Shown here: one piece after another, positions 8,664-15,825 of the stretch
How positions within the stretch are numbered: the first letter of the stretch is position 1
How the letters are laid out: every line of letters begins with the position of its first letter
Assembly (NCBI GenBank): GCA_963786985.1
Contig: CAWBBL010000020.1
Location: 186,001 to 250,000, forward strand
Source of the DNA: Desertimonas sp963786985
GTDB lineage: Bacteria > Actinomycetota > Acidimicrobiia > Acidimicrobiales > Ilumatobacteraceae
Direction of reading: 5' to 3'
Length of the DNA: 64,000 nt
Program-made: the position numbers and the translations under genes
The notes under the pieces: generated by a model
Seen by the model: the letters and a program-made list of their open reading frames with translations, nothing else
Told to the model about the DNA's origin: nothing
Database searches by the model: none

Positions 8664-9017
8664 ATGAACACGATTGCCGAACTTCCAGAACCCGATGTGG
8701 ACCTTCGTCCGGTGGTGATCCACACCGCTGGCCCGCGCTGTGCCGACGGCAACGGCACACTGACACCGTTGTTCTTCTCCGACGACCTGGTTGACATCGG
8801 CCGGGCGAAGGCGATCTGCAACAAGTGCGTGATGCGCGACAACTGCCTTTCCGACGCCATGCACCGCGAGGAGCCGTGGGGCGTCTGGGGTGGCGAGCTG
8901 CTGCTCAACGGCCGCATCGTCACCAGCAAGCGGGCGTGCGGACGACCCCCCAAGCATCCGCGCCCCGTCCTCGTCATCGACGAACTCGGCATCGTCCCCG
9001 TCGAGAGCGTCGCCTGA
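8664..9017 (+). CDS. WhiB-like (Wbl) iron-sulfur transcription factor 2
   Basis: Paralogue of the wbl gene at 7813, 117 residues from the ATG at 8664. Cluster cysteines are C26, C52, C55 and C61. GVWGG follows REEPW, and the tail contains CGRPPKHPRP, a degenerate AT-hook-like motif. The Shine-Dalgarno gcagga lies 7 nt before the ATG. A longer start at 8532 is possible but adds 44 low-complexity residues. The gene lies downstream of the leader ORF and its terminator, so expression may require read-through. Confidence 0.88.
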   Translation: MNTIAELPEPDVDLRPVVIHTAGPRCADGNGTLTPLFFSDDLVDIGRAKAICNKCVMRDNCLSDAMHREEPWGVWGGELLLNGRIVTSKRACGRPPKHPRPVLVIDELGIVPVESVA

Positions 9018-9028
9018 CGAGAAGCCAC

Positions 9029-9067
9029 CGGGGTGGCGCGGGAACTCCCCCCGCCCGCGCCACCCCG
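9029..9067 (+). terminator. Strong GC-rich hairpin after wbl 2
   Basis: A perfect 14-bp stem (9029-9042 with 9054-9067; arm core ggggtggcgcggg) and an 11-nt loop, 11 nt after the wbl 2 stop. No U-tract. Probable terminator. Confidence 0.65.
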
Positions 9068-9092
9068 CAGATGGCGGACCTAGCCTCCAAGC

Positions 9093-9671
9093 GTGGCCAT
9101 CCGAGGTCAGCGCTTCCATGCCCAGCTGATTGTGCTTGCTGCCGTCGTGGCAGTCGGTGCGGCGGTGCTGATCTGGAGCGCCACGATTGCCGACGACGGC
9201 GACGACGTGATCCAACTCGATGAGCCCGGCGAGTACGTCGACCCGGCCGTCTCCAACCCGCCGAACAGTGGCCAACAGCTTCCCGACGTCGAGCTGACCG
9301 ACGTCGACGGGTCGGCGGTGCGATTGGTCACGGACGGCCGGCCGATGGTCGTCAACCTCTGGTACTCGAACTGCCCTCCGTGCGCCCGCGAGCTCACGTA
9401 CTTCGCCGCTGTCGAGTCCGACGTCGGCGACGACATTCGCTTCGTCGGGGTCAACCCGCTCGACGACGCCGACGAGATGCGCCGCTTCGCGGCCGAGCGA
9501 GGTGTCGACTACGAGCTGCTGCTCGACCACGACGGCCAGCTCGATGAGCAGCTGCGCATCGTGCAGTATCCCGTGACGTTGTTCGTCTCCGCCGACGGCG
9601 AGATCGTCGCTCAGGCGGGTCCGCTCAACGAAGCCGAGCTGCGCCAGCACGTTGCCGAGTTGCTGGCGTGA
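9093..9671 (+). CDS. Membrane-anchored thioredoxin-like (TlpA/ResA-type) protein
   Basis: 192 residues. An N-terminal signal-anchor (LIVLAAVVAVGAAVLIW, residues ~12-28) precedes an extracytoplasmic thioredoxin fold with the active site NCPPCARE. It probably reduces disulfides for cytochrome c maturation or general redox control outside the membrane. GTG start: TAGCCT at 9081-9086 lies 6 nt upstream, suggesting a leaderless mRNA. The stop overlaps the downstream CcdA-type gene (GTGA), which would supply electrons across the membrane. Confidence 0.88.
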   Translation: MAIRGQRFHAQLIVLAAVVAVGAAVLIWSATIADDGDDVIQLDEPGEYVDPAVSNPPNSGQQLPDVELTDVDGSAVRLVTDGRPMVVNLWYSNCPPCARELTYFAAVESDVGDDIRFVGVNPLDDADEMRRFAAERGVDYELLLDHDGQLDEQLRIVQYPVTLFVSADGEIVAQAGPLNEAELRQHVAELLA

Positions 9672-10546
9672 TCGCGGCGATCGACTCCAACCTTCTCGGA
9701 CTGGCCTTCCTGCGCGGCATGGTGGCGTCGATCAACCCGTGCGGGTTCGTACTGCTGCCGACCTACCTGCTGTTCTTCCTCGGTGTCCAGGCCGCCGAAC
9801 AGGCCCCTGACCAGCGGGCTTCGGTACGTCGGGCGCTGGTCGTCGGCTCGGCGGTGTCGGCCGGCTTCGTTGCCGTGTTCCTCGTCGTCGGGATCGTCAC
9901 CGAGACGATCGACACCTGGCTGCTGAGCAACGCCAAGTACGCCACGCTGGTCATCGGATCGGCATTCATCGGGCTCGGCGTCGCCATGCTCGCTGGCTAC
10001 CGGCCACGCTTCGCCACCCCCCACCTCGACGCCGGAGGGCGCACCCGCAGTGTCGGTTCGATGTTCGTCTATGGCATCGCCTACGCGGTGGCGTCGCTGG
10101 GCTGCACGATGCCCCTGTTCATCCCGACGGTGTTCGGCACGGGTCGGCGTGAGGGGTTCGCCGCCGGGGTGGCCAGTGCCGTGTTCTATGGCGCGGGGAT
10201 GGGACTCGTCGTGATCGCCCTGACGGTGAGCCTCGCTGGAGCCAACCAGTTGCTCCTCGGCGCGCTGCGGTCGGCGATGCGCTACGTCGACCTGATCGCT
10301 GCCGCGTTCCTCGTGCTGTCTGGCGTCTACCTGCTGTACTACTTCGCCGTCGTCGACGTTGGCGAGGACACGACCTCGATCACCGACTCCGTGGGCCGCT
10401 TCCAGAGCCGGGTGAGCACCACGTTGGCGGATCGTTGGGAGCTGATTGCCGTGGTGCTCGCCGCGGTTGTCGGCGCGGCGCTCGTCTTCGTCGCCCGACG
10501 GCCGCGGCCCGGCCCGGCCACGCAACGACCAGCGGAGCCCGTGTGA
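9668..10546 (+). CDS. ccdA: CcdA-type thiol:disulfide electron transporter
   Basis: Polytopic membrane protein of 292 residues with six or more helices. It has the conserved CcdA/DsbD Cys sites NPCGFVLLP (residue ~24) and GCTMPLFIP (residue ~138), which shuttle reducing equivalents from cytosolic thioredoxin to extracytoplasmic partners. The partner is presumably the thioredoxin-like protein encoded immediately upstream with a 4-nt overlap. An additional C-terminal helix and a basic tail extend beyond the core. It is also coupled to the following Nudix gene by a GTGA overlap. Confidence 0.9.
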   Translation: MIAAIDSNLLGLAFLRGMVASINPCGFVLLPTYLLFFLGVQAAEQAPDQRASVRRALVVGSAVSAGFVAVFLVVGIVTETIDTWLLSNAKYATLVIGSAFIGLGVAMLAGYRPRFATPHLDAGGRTRSVGSMFVYGIAYAVASLGCTMPLFIPTVFGTGRREGFAAGVASAVFYGAGMGLVVIALTVSLAGANQLLLGALRSAMRYVDLIAAAFLVLSGVYLLYYFAVVDVGEDTTSITDSVGRFQSRVSTTLADRWELIAVVLAAVVGAALVFVARRPRPGPATQRPAEPV

Positions 10547-11329
10547 CGGAGACTCCGCTACGGCCGGCGGCCACCGTCATGTTGCTGCGCGACGCCGAGG
10601 GTGGCGTGGAGGTGTTCATGGTCCGGCGCACCGCCGCGGCGGCGTTCGCCGGGGGCCTGTACGTGTTTCCCGGCGGCCGCGTCGACGACGCCGACGGTGC
10701 ACCGGAGATCGCCGCGATGGTGTCCGGCCTCGACGACGTTGGAGCGTCGACGCGCCTCGGCGTACCGAGCGGTGGCCTCGCCTACTGGGTCGCGGCGATC
10801 CGCGAGTGCTTCGAGGAAGCGGGATTGCTGCTCGCCCACGCAGCCGGTGGAGGGCGACGAGTCCCGGCGGTCGACGAGCGAGCGGTGGGCGGTGCACAAC
10901 GGTGACTTGTCGATGCTCGAGCTGTGCCGACGTCACGACGTGCTGCTCGACGCCGGCGCCCTGCGCTATGTCTCGCACTGGGTGACGCCGGTCGGTGAGA
11001 CTCGGCGGCGTTTCGATACACGCTTCTTTCTCGCTGCCGCTCCCGACGGCCAAGATGGCCGCCACGACGACGCCGAGCTCGACGACAGCCGCTGGGTCGC
11101 CCCGGGCGATGCGCTCGACGCAGCCGACCAGGGTGCGCTCGTGCTCATGCAACCGACTGCCGCCAACCTGCAGTTGATCGCCGGCTGTGCAACGGTCGCC
11201 GATGCGTTGGCCGTGGCTGATGCCGCCGGTCCACCACCGCGCATCGAGCCACGGATCCGGCGCGACGCCGACGGGCACATGGTCGGCATCGCCCTACCCG
11301 CCGACCCCGACTACGACGATCTCGCCTGA
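10543..11329 (+). pseudogene. Nudix hydrolase (NUDT19-like), single frameshift
   Basis: The GTG at 10543 overlaps ccdA. The first part (RPAATVMLLRD, then FAGGLYVFPGGRVDDADG, then AAIRECFEEAGLLLAH) is a NUDT19/CoA-pyrophosphatase-like Nudix domain with the REXXEEXG core of the Nudix box. The frame is lost near 10836-10856 and homology resumes one base later (SERWAVHNGDLSMLELC, then SHWVTPVGETRRRFDTRFF) to the stop at 11327-11329. One extra base explains it. Given the similar +1 shifts elsewhere in the window it may be a sequencing error rather than a true pseudogene. The substrate is unknown. Confidence 0.8.
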
Positions 11330-11343
11330 GCCACCGCGCCAGG

Positions 11344-12546
11344 TCAACTGCCGTCGAGGGCCGCGCTGACCGCGGTGAGCAAGCGGGCCGTGCAGCCGGA
11401 CATGTCGACGTCGGTGGCGGTGGGGCCGGGCACGACCTCGTCGAGGCGGGCGGCAACCGCGGCGAACTCGGCGGCGGCCGGTCCACGGTCGGCGACGTCG
11501 GCGAGGGCGACCGGACGCCCGATGTCACCGCCCCTGGCGACGGCGGCCTCCAGCGGGATCTGCCCGAGTAGCGGCACGCCGATCTGCGCGGCGAGGGTCC
11601 GGCCGCCGCCGGCGCCGAACAGCTCGTAGCGCTCGCCGTGGTCGCACGTGAAGTCACTCATGTTCTCGATCACCCCGACGACGCGGACGAAGCTGCGCCG
11701 AGCCATGTCGGCCGCCCGTTGGGCGACTTTCTGGGCCGCCAGCGCCGGTGTCGTGACGATCACCATGTCGGCTCGCGGCAGCAGCCGCGACAGACCCATC
11801 TGCACGTCGCCGGTGCCCGGAGGCATGTCGACGAGCAGGTCGTCGAGGTCGCCCCACTGGACGTCGCGCAGGAACTGCTCGACGGCCTTGGTGAGCATCA
11901 AGCCGCGCCACATCAGCGCCGTGTCCTCGCCGACGAGGAAGCCGGTCGAGACGACCTTCAGCCGGCCGGCCCCGACGGCCAGCTCGTTGGGTCGGATCAA
12001 CGCCTGGCCGCTGTCGTCCTTGACCGCCTCGAGGCGCTCGGACATCCCGAGCAGACGGGGGATCGAGAAGCCCCAGATGTCGGCATCGAGCACGCCGACG
12101 GTGCGACCTTGGCGGGCGAGGGCGACGGCCAAGTTGACCGTGACCGAGCTCTTGCCCACCCCGCCCTTGCCGCTGGCGATGGCCAGGACGCGCGTCGTCG
12201 CCGGCACCTGGGTGTCGCCGGCGTGTTGACGGGCGTTCCATCGCGCCTTGAGCATCACGTCGCTGCGCTCCTCCGGGGTCATCTCGCCCCAGGCGATACG
12301 CACGTCGGTGATCCCGGGATGGACGCCAAGGCGGGTCTCCACCTCTCGTTTGATGTCGGCGCGCATCGGACAGCCACCGATCGTCAACTTGATCGTCACG
12401 GTGACGACGCCGTCGTCGCCCACGTCGACCGCCGGGACCATGCCGAGGGTGACGATGTCGGCGCCGAGCTCGGGGTCGACGACGGTTCGGAGGACGCCGA
12501 GCACCTCGTCGCGACTCGGCAACGCAGCGGTCGTCGTCGGGGCCAT
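11344..12546 (-). CDS. mrp: Mrp/NBP35-type Fe-S cluster carrier ATPase
   Basis: P-loop NTPase that carries Fe-S clusters to apoproteins, about 400 residues. The N-terminal MIP18-like domain (DPELGADIVTLGMV, then GCPMRADI) is fused to the ATPase with a deviant Walker A, SGKGGVGKSS, Switch I DADIWGFSIPRLLG and the MPPGTGD motif. The start is placed at the ATG 12546-12544 because TAAAAT (-10) lies exactly 7 nt upstream on the minus strand, predicting a leaderless transcript. It diverges from a SufR-like regulator, with erpA two genes away. Confidence 0.93.
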   Translation of the reverse strand: MAPTTTAALPSRDEVLGVLRTVVDPELGADIVTLGMVPAVDVGDDGVVTVTIKLTIGGCPMRADIKREVETRLGVHPGITDVRIAWGEMTPEERSDVMLKARWNARQHAGDTQVPATTRVLAIASGKGGVGKSSVTVNLAVALARQGRTVGVLDADIWGFSIPRLLGMSERLEAVKDDSGQALIRPNELAVGAGRLKVVSTGFLVGEDTALMWRGLMLTKAVEQFLRDVQWGDLDDLLVDMPPGTGDVQMGLSRLLPRADMVIVTTPALAAQKVAQRAADMARRSFVRVVGVIENMSDFTCDHGERYELFGAGGGRTLAAQIGVPLLGQIPLEAAVARGGDIGRPVALADVADRGPAAAEFAAVAARLDEVVPGPTATDVDMSGCTARLLTAVSAALDGS

Positions 12547-12553
12547 CACGAGC

Positions 12554-12580
12554 ATTTTAACGGCGTTCGCCGTGTAATCT
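12554..12580. promoter_or_regulatory. Back-to-back leaderless promoters for mrp and the SufR-like gene
   Basis: On the minus strand TAAAAT (12559-12554) is followed by 7 nt and the mrp ATG. On the plus strand TAATCT (12575-12580) is followed by 7 nt and GTG 12588. The 41-nt divergent gap has no ribosome binding site on either side. A regulator bound here would control both genes. Confidence 0.65.
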
Positions 12581-12587
12581 CGTGTCC

Positions 12588-13280
12588 GTGGCCAACGACA
12601 CGGCACCGTCGGGCACCGACCGCGTGCCGTCGCGCGACGTGCTCAAGGCACTCGGCGACAACACCCGCTACGCGATCTACCTCGAGCTCGCCCGGTCGGC
12701 CCGCCCACTGCGCACGGCAGAGATCGCCGAAGCCCTGGGTCTGCACAACAACACCGTGCGTCCGCACCTCGATCGGATGCGCGAGGCAGGTCTGATCGAC
12801 GTGACGACCGACGGCCGCGGTGAAGTGGGACGTCCACAGCACCGCTTCTCGCTCGCCGCCGAGGCCCCCTCCCTCGGTCTCGAGCCGCCGACGGTGCCTG
12901 TTCTCGCCAAGATGGTGCTGAACATGGCCGAGCGGCTGCAGGCCAGCGCCGCCGACGCCTTCGCCGTCGGCGAGACCGAAGGGGCCGGCCGGGCGGCCGG
13001 ATATGCCGCCTATCCGTCGGCCCTCGAAGCGCTCGTCGACGACCTCGACCGCCTCGGATTCGACCCCGTCGTCGCCGAGAGCGACACCCCGGACAACGCC
13101 GTCGTGGCGTTCGCCAACTGCCCGTTCGCGGCGTTCGCCGAGAGCCATCCCGACCTCGTCTGCGGGCTGCACCATGGCCTCGTGGCCGGCTTCGTCGAGA
13201 CGATGGGTGACGCGGAGGTCGCCGAGTTCTGCTCGATCGTCCACCGCACGCCCTGCCAAGTGGAACTGACCAGCCACTGA
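12588..13280 (+). CDS. SufR-like HTH transcriptional regulator with C-terminal cysteines
   Basis: 230-residue regulator of the COG2345/SufR type. A winged HTH spans residues ~20-80 (ALGDNTRYAIYLELA, then LGLHNNTVRPHLDRM, then GRPQHRFSLA). The C-terminal domain contains FANCPF, HPDLVCGLHHGL, EFCSIV and TPCQVE, cysteines and histidines suited to binding an Fe-S cluster. It sits between the Fe-S carriers mrp (divergent) and erpA, so repression of Fe-S assembly in response to cluster status is a reasonable inference. GTG 12588 is chosen from the leaderless -10 spacing; GTG 12582 is also possible. Confidence 0.85.
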   Translation: MANDTAPSGTDRVPSRDVLKALGDNTRYAIYLELARSARPLRTAEIAEALGLHNNTVRPHLDRMREAGLIDVTTDGRGEVGRPQHRFSLAAEAPSLGLEPPTVPVLAKMVLNMAERLQASAADAFAVGETEGAGRAAGYAAYPSALEALVDDLDRLGFDPVVAESDTPDNAVVAFANCPFAAFAESHPDLVCGLHHGLVAGFVETMGDAEVAEFCSIVHRTPCQVELTSH

Positions 13281-13281
13281 C

Positions 13282-13314
13282 CCGTTCTGGGCGGCCTGCG
13301 GTTCATTGGTCGAT
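13282..13314. repeat. Dispersed intergenic repeat, copy 2
   Basis: ccgttctgggcggcctgcgg starts here, and the following ~12 nt also match the copy at 52660-52692 with few differences. It occupies the start of the 161-nt gap 13281-13441. Further along that gap a second dyad, ttggtcg (13306-13312)/cgaccaa (13339-13345), and TAGACT (13403-13408) as a possible -10 are visible. Confidence 0.6.
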
Positions 13315-13441
13315 TTCCGGACGCCAACGTCATCACAGCGACCAAAGATCGGTGGGGTCGTGCGCCTGGGTCGGTGGCAGATGCATCCCGAAGCGACGTC
13401 GGTAGACTGTCGGTGCACGAAGTCTCCAAGGAGGACGAACC

Positions 13442-13765
13442 GTGATCACGTTGACCGATGCAGCAGCCGGCAAGGTCAGAGAACTGCTGGCGTCAGAGGG
13501 CGCCGACGATCTCGCCCTGCGTGTTGCCGTTCGTCCAGGTGGGTGCAGTGGTTTCTCCTACGAGATGTTCTTCGATGGCGACTTCGCCGTCGACGACGAG
13601 CAGGCGACGTTCGGCGACACGGTCAAGGTCGTCGTCGACTCGCAATCGGCGCAGCTGCTGGAGGGCGCGACGCTGGACTACAAGGACGGCCTCGACCAGA
13701 GCGGGTTTGCGATCACCAACCCGAACGCCAGCCGCACCTGTGGCTGCGGCCAAAGCTTCAGCTGA
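13442..13765 (+). CDS. erpA: A-type iron-sulfur cluster insertion protein
   Basis: HesB/IscA/ErpA family scaffold that passes Fe-S clusters to target enzymes, 107 residues, cytosolic. The three ligand cysteines are present: C35 in GGCSG and C100 and C102 in CGCG. The GTG start has the best Shine-Dalgarno in the area (aaggagg, 13428-13434, 7 nt upstream), unlike its leaderless neighbours. It lies downstream of the SufR-like regulator and near mrp, forming an Fe-S maturation module. Confidence 0.93.
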   Translation: MITLTDAAAGKVRELLASEGADDLALRVAVRPGGCSGFSYEMFFDGDFAVDDEQATFGDTVKVVVDSQSAQLLEGATLDYKDGLDQSGFAITNPNASRTCGCGQSFS

Positions 13766-13773
13766 CTTCGTCC

Positions 13774-13779
13774 TAATCT
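13774..13779 (+). promoter_or_regulatory. TAATCT -10, leaderless promoter for ridA-like gene
   Basis: TAATCT is separated by exactly 7 nt from the ATG at 13787, with no ribosome binding site. The geometry is identical to the mrp/SufR-like pair. Confidence 0.5.
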
Positions 13780-13786
13780 CGGCGGC

Positions 13787-14137
13787 ATGAACAAGCCGCT
13801 CGGTCCCTACTCGCCGTTCGTCCGCGCCGGGGACTTCATCATCGTGTCCGGCCAGGGTGGGATGCTCGACGGCGCCGTTGTCGAGGGTGGGGTGACCGCC
13901 CAGACGGAGCAGACGATGCGCAACCTGTCCGACCGCCTCGCTGACGCCGGCGCCCAGTTGTCCGACGTCGTCAAGACGTTGTGCTTCCTCACCGACATGG
14001 GCACGTTCGGCGAGTTCAACGACGCCTATGCCGCCGCGTTCGGCGACCACCGGCCGGCCCGCTCGACCGTCGAGGTGTCGGCGCTCCCCGGCGGGATGGA
14101 CGTCGAGGTCGAGGCCTGGGCGTACAAGCCGGCCTGA
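13787..14137 (+). CDS. RidA family (YjgF/YER057c/UK114) protein
   Basis: 116-residue RidA-superfamily protein. It probably deaminates reactive enamine/imine intermediates, though the subgroup cannot be fixed. Family blocks are GPYSPFVRAGDFIIVSGQ, TEQTMRNLSDRLADAGAQL, VVKTLCFLTDMGTFGEFN and RPARSTVEVSALPGG. The catalytic Arg of the RidA subfamily (in the RSTVEV block) is present. The ATG lacks a Shine-Dalgarno and has a -10 seven nt upstream. The stop is 5 nt before tag. Confidence 0.9.
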   Translation: MNKPLGPYSPFVRAGDFIIVSGQGGMLDGAVVEGGVTAQTEQTMRNLSDRLADAGAQLSDVVKTLCFLTDMGTFGEFNDAYAAAFGDHRPARSTVEVSALPGGMDVEVEAWAYKPA

Positions 14138-14142
14138 ACGGG

Positions 14143-14706
14143 ATGGCCACCGTCTCTCGCTGCTGGTGGGCGGCGGCACCGCCGAACACCGCCTATCACG
14201 ACGACGAATGGGGTGTGCCGAAGCGGGACCCGCGCGTGCTGTTCGAGTTCCTGATCCTCGAAGGTGCCCAGGCGGGGCTGTCCTGGACGACGATCCTCAA
14301 CAAGCGCGAGGGCTACCGGGCCGCCTTCGCCGGCTTCGATCCGATCGCCGTCGCTTCCTTCACCGACACCGACATCGCCCGTTGCCTTGCCGATCCGGGG
14401 ATCGTGCGCAATCGGGCGAAGATCTCGGCGGCCGTCGACAACGCTCGAGCGTGGATGGAACTCGACGATCCCACCGCCCACTTGTGGAGCTTTGTCGGAG
14501 ATCGTCCGGTCCAGAACCGGTTCGACGAGTCCACCGAGGTCCCGGCCTTCGACGAGCGGGCGGCGGCGATGAGCAAGGACCTCAAGCGCCGGGGGTTCCG
14601 CTTCGTCGGCCCGACCATCTGTTACGCCCTGATGCAGTCATGTGGGCTGGTCAACGACCACATCGTGCGGTGCTTCCGGCACGACGAGTGCGCCGCGTTG
14701 GCCTGA
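14143..14706 (+). CDS. tag: DNA-3-methyladenine glycosylase I
   Basis: Base-excision repair enzyme that removes 3-methyladenine, 187 residues. Zinc-ligand positions are visible: Cys in RCWW, His in YHDDEWGVP, and His and Cys in NDHIVRC near the C-terminus. LFEFLILEGAQAGLSWTTIL and GFRFVGPTICYALMQSCG are Tag blocks. The ATG at 14143 follows the ridA-like stop by 5 nt, so co-transcription is likely. Confidence 0.94.
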   Translation: MATVSRCWWAAAPPNTAYHDDEWGVPKRDPRVLFEFLILEGAQAGLSWTTILNKREGYRAAFAGFDPIAVASFTDTDIARCLADPGIVRNRAKISAAVDNARAWMELDDPTAHLWSFVGDRPVQNRFDESTEVPAFDERAAAMSKDLKRRGFRFVGPTICYALMQSCGLVNDHIVRCFRHDECAALA

Positions 14707-14720
14707 GCACACGGCACCGT

Positions 14721-14768
14721 TCTGTGTCAGCATGGGCGATCACAGACGGCGTGCACGCTGACACAGAG
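14721..14768. promoter_or_regulatory. Perfect 11-bp dyad ahead of the BMP-type ABC operon
   Basis: tctgtgtcagc (14721-14731) and gctgacacaga (14758-14768) are perfect inverted repeats 26 nt apart. The right arm ends 3 nt before the ggggagg Shine-Dalgarno (14772-14778) of the next gene. It is either a long operator or an RNA hairpin able to mask the ribosome binding site. Confidence 0.6.
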
Positions 14769-14784
14769 ACTGGGGAGGTCGAAC

Positions 14785-15825
14785 GTGAGCAGATTCGGAA
14801 GGCGGACGATGAGGGCGACGGCGGCGGCCATCGCCCTCGCAGCGATGGCGAGCGGCCCGGTCGCCCAGGCGACGACGATACCCAGCGCCGAGGAGCCGCT
14901 GCTGGTGTACGGCGTGTTCGCCACGCCGTTGGAGGAGCCGTGGGACGGAGCGATCCACGCGGCGATCGAGGCCGTCGCCGAGGGCGGCTCGATCGAGTAC
15001 AAGTGGGTGGACGGGCTGGGCACGTCCGATGAGATGGAGCGCGGCCTGCGCGACATCATCGAGACTGACGACCCGGACATCATCATCGGCGACGCCTTCG
15101 CCGCCGAGGAAGCGGTGCGCGCCGTCGCCGCTGACTATCCGGACACGGCCTTTGCCTTCGGCTCCGGGTTCGAGGAGCAGGCGCCCAACTTCAGCGTGTT
15201 CGACAACTGGTTGCAGGACCCCGGCTACCTCGCCGGCATGCTCGCCGGCGGGCTCACCGAGTCGGGCACGATCGGCGTCGTCGCGGCGATGCCGATCCCC
15301 GAGGTCAATCGCATCGTCAACGCCTTCGTCATGGGCGTCGGTGAGACGAACGCCGACGCCACGGTCAACGTGTCGTTCATCAACTCGTTCTTCGACCCGG
15401 CGACGGCAGCCCAGGCCGCCGAGGCGCAGATCGCCCAGGGTGCCGACGTCCTGTTCGCCGAGCGGGCCGGCGTCATCGAGATCGCCGACGAGAACGACCT
15501 GCCGGTCATCGGGATGATGGTCGACCAGCAGGAGCTGGCGCCCGACAATGTCGTCACGTCGCTCGTGTGGAACATGCAACCGACGGTCGAGGCGCTCGTC
15601 GCGGAGGTGTCGGACGGGTCCTATGAGGCCCAGAACCTCGCCCAGTACTCGTTCATGATCAACGGCGGCAGCTCGATCGCCCCGATCAATGCCGACATCG
15701 TCGTCGAGGTTCCCGAGGATCTCATCGCGCTGGTCGAGGAGCGCCAGGCGGAGATCCTCGCCGGCGACTTCGAGACACCGATCGACGAAGAAGCCCCCGA
15801 GGGTTCGATCGACGTCACGCAGTAG
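14785..15825 (+). CDS. BMP-family ABC transporter substrate-binding protein
   Basis: Secreted receptor of the basic membrane protein/PnrA family, 346 residues, which binds nucleosides or related bases. An N-terminal basic region and a hydrophobic signal (MRATAAAIALAAMASG) are followed by LLVYGVFATPLEEPWDGA, the family's first beta strand. Later blocks are NWLQDPGYLAGMLAG and GMMVDQQELAP. No lipobox Cys is evident, so it may be secreted or anchored otherwise. GTG start with the strong Shine-Dalgarno ggggagg. First gene of a five-gene uptake operon. Confidence 0.9.
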   Translation: MSRFGRRTMRATAAAIALAAMASGPVAQATTIPSAEEPLLVYGVFATPLEEPWDGAIHAAIEAVAEGGSIEYKWVDGLGTSDEMERGLRDIIETDDPDIIIGDAFAAEEAVRAVAADYPDTAFAFGSGFEEQAPNFSVFDNWLQDPGYLAGMLAGGLTESGTIGVVAAMPIPEVNRIVNAFVMGVGETNADATVNVSFINSFFDPATAAQAAEAQIAQGADVLFAERAGVIEIADENDLPVIGMMVDQQELAPDNVVTSLVWNMQPTVEALVAEVSDGSYEAQNLAQYSFMINGGSSIAPINADIVVEVPEDLIALVEERQAEILAGDFETPIDEEAPEGSIDVTQ

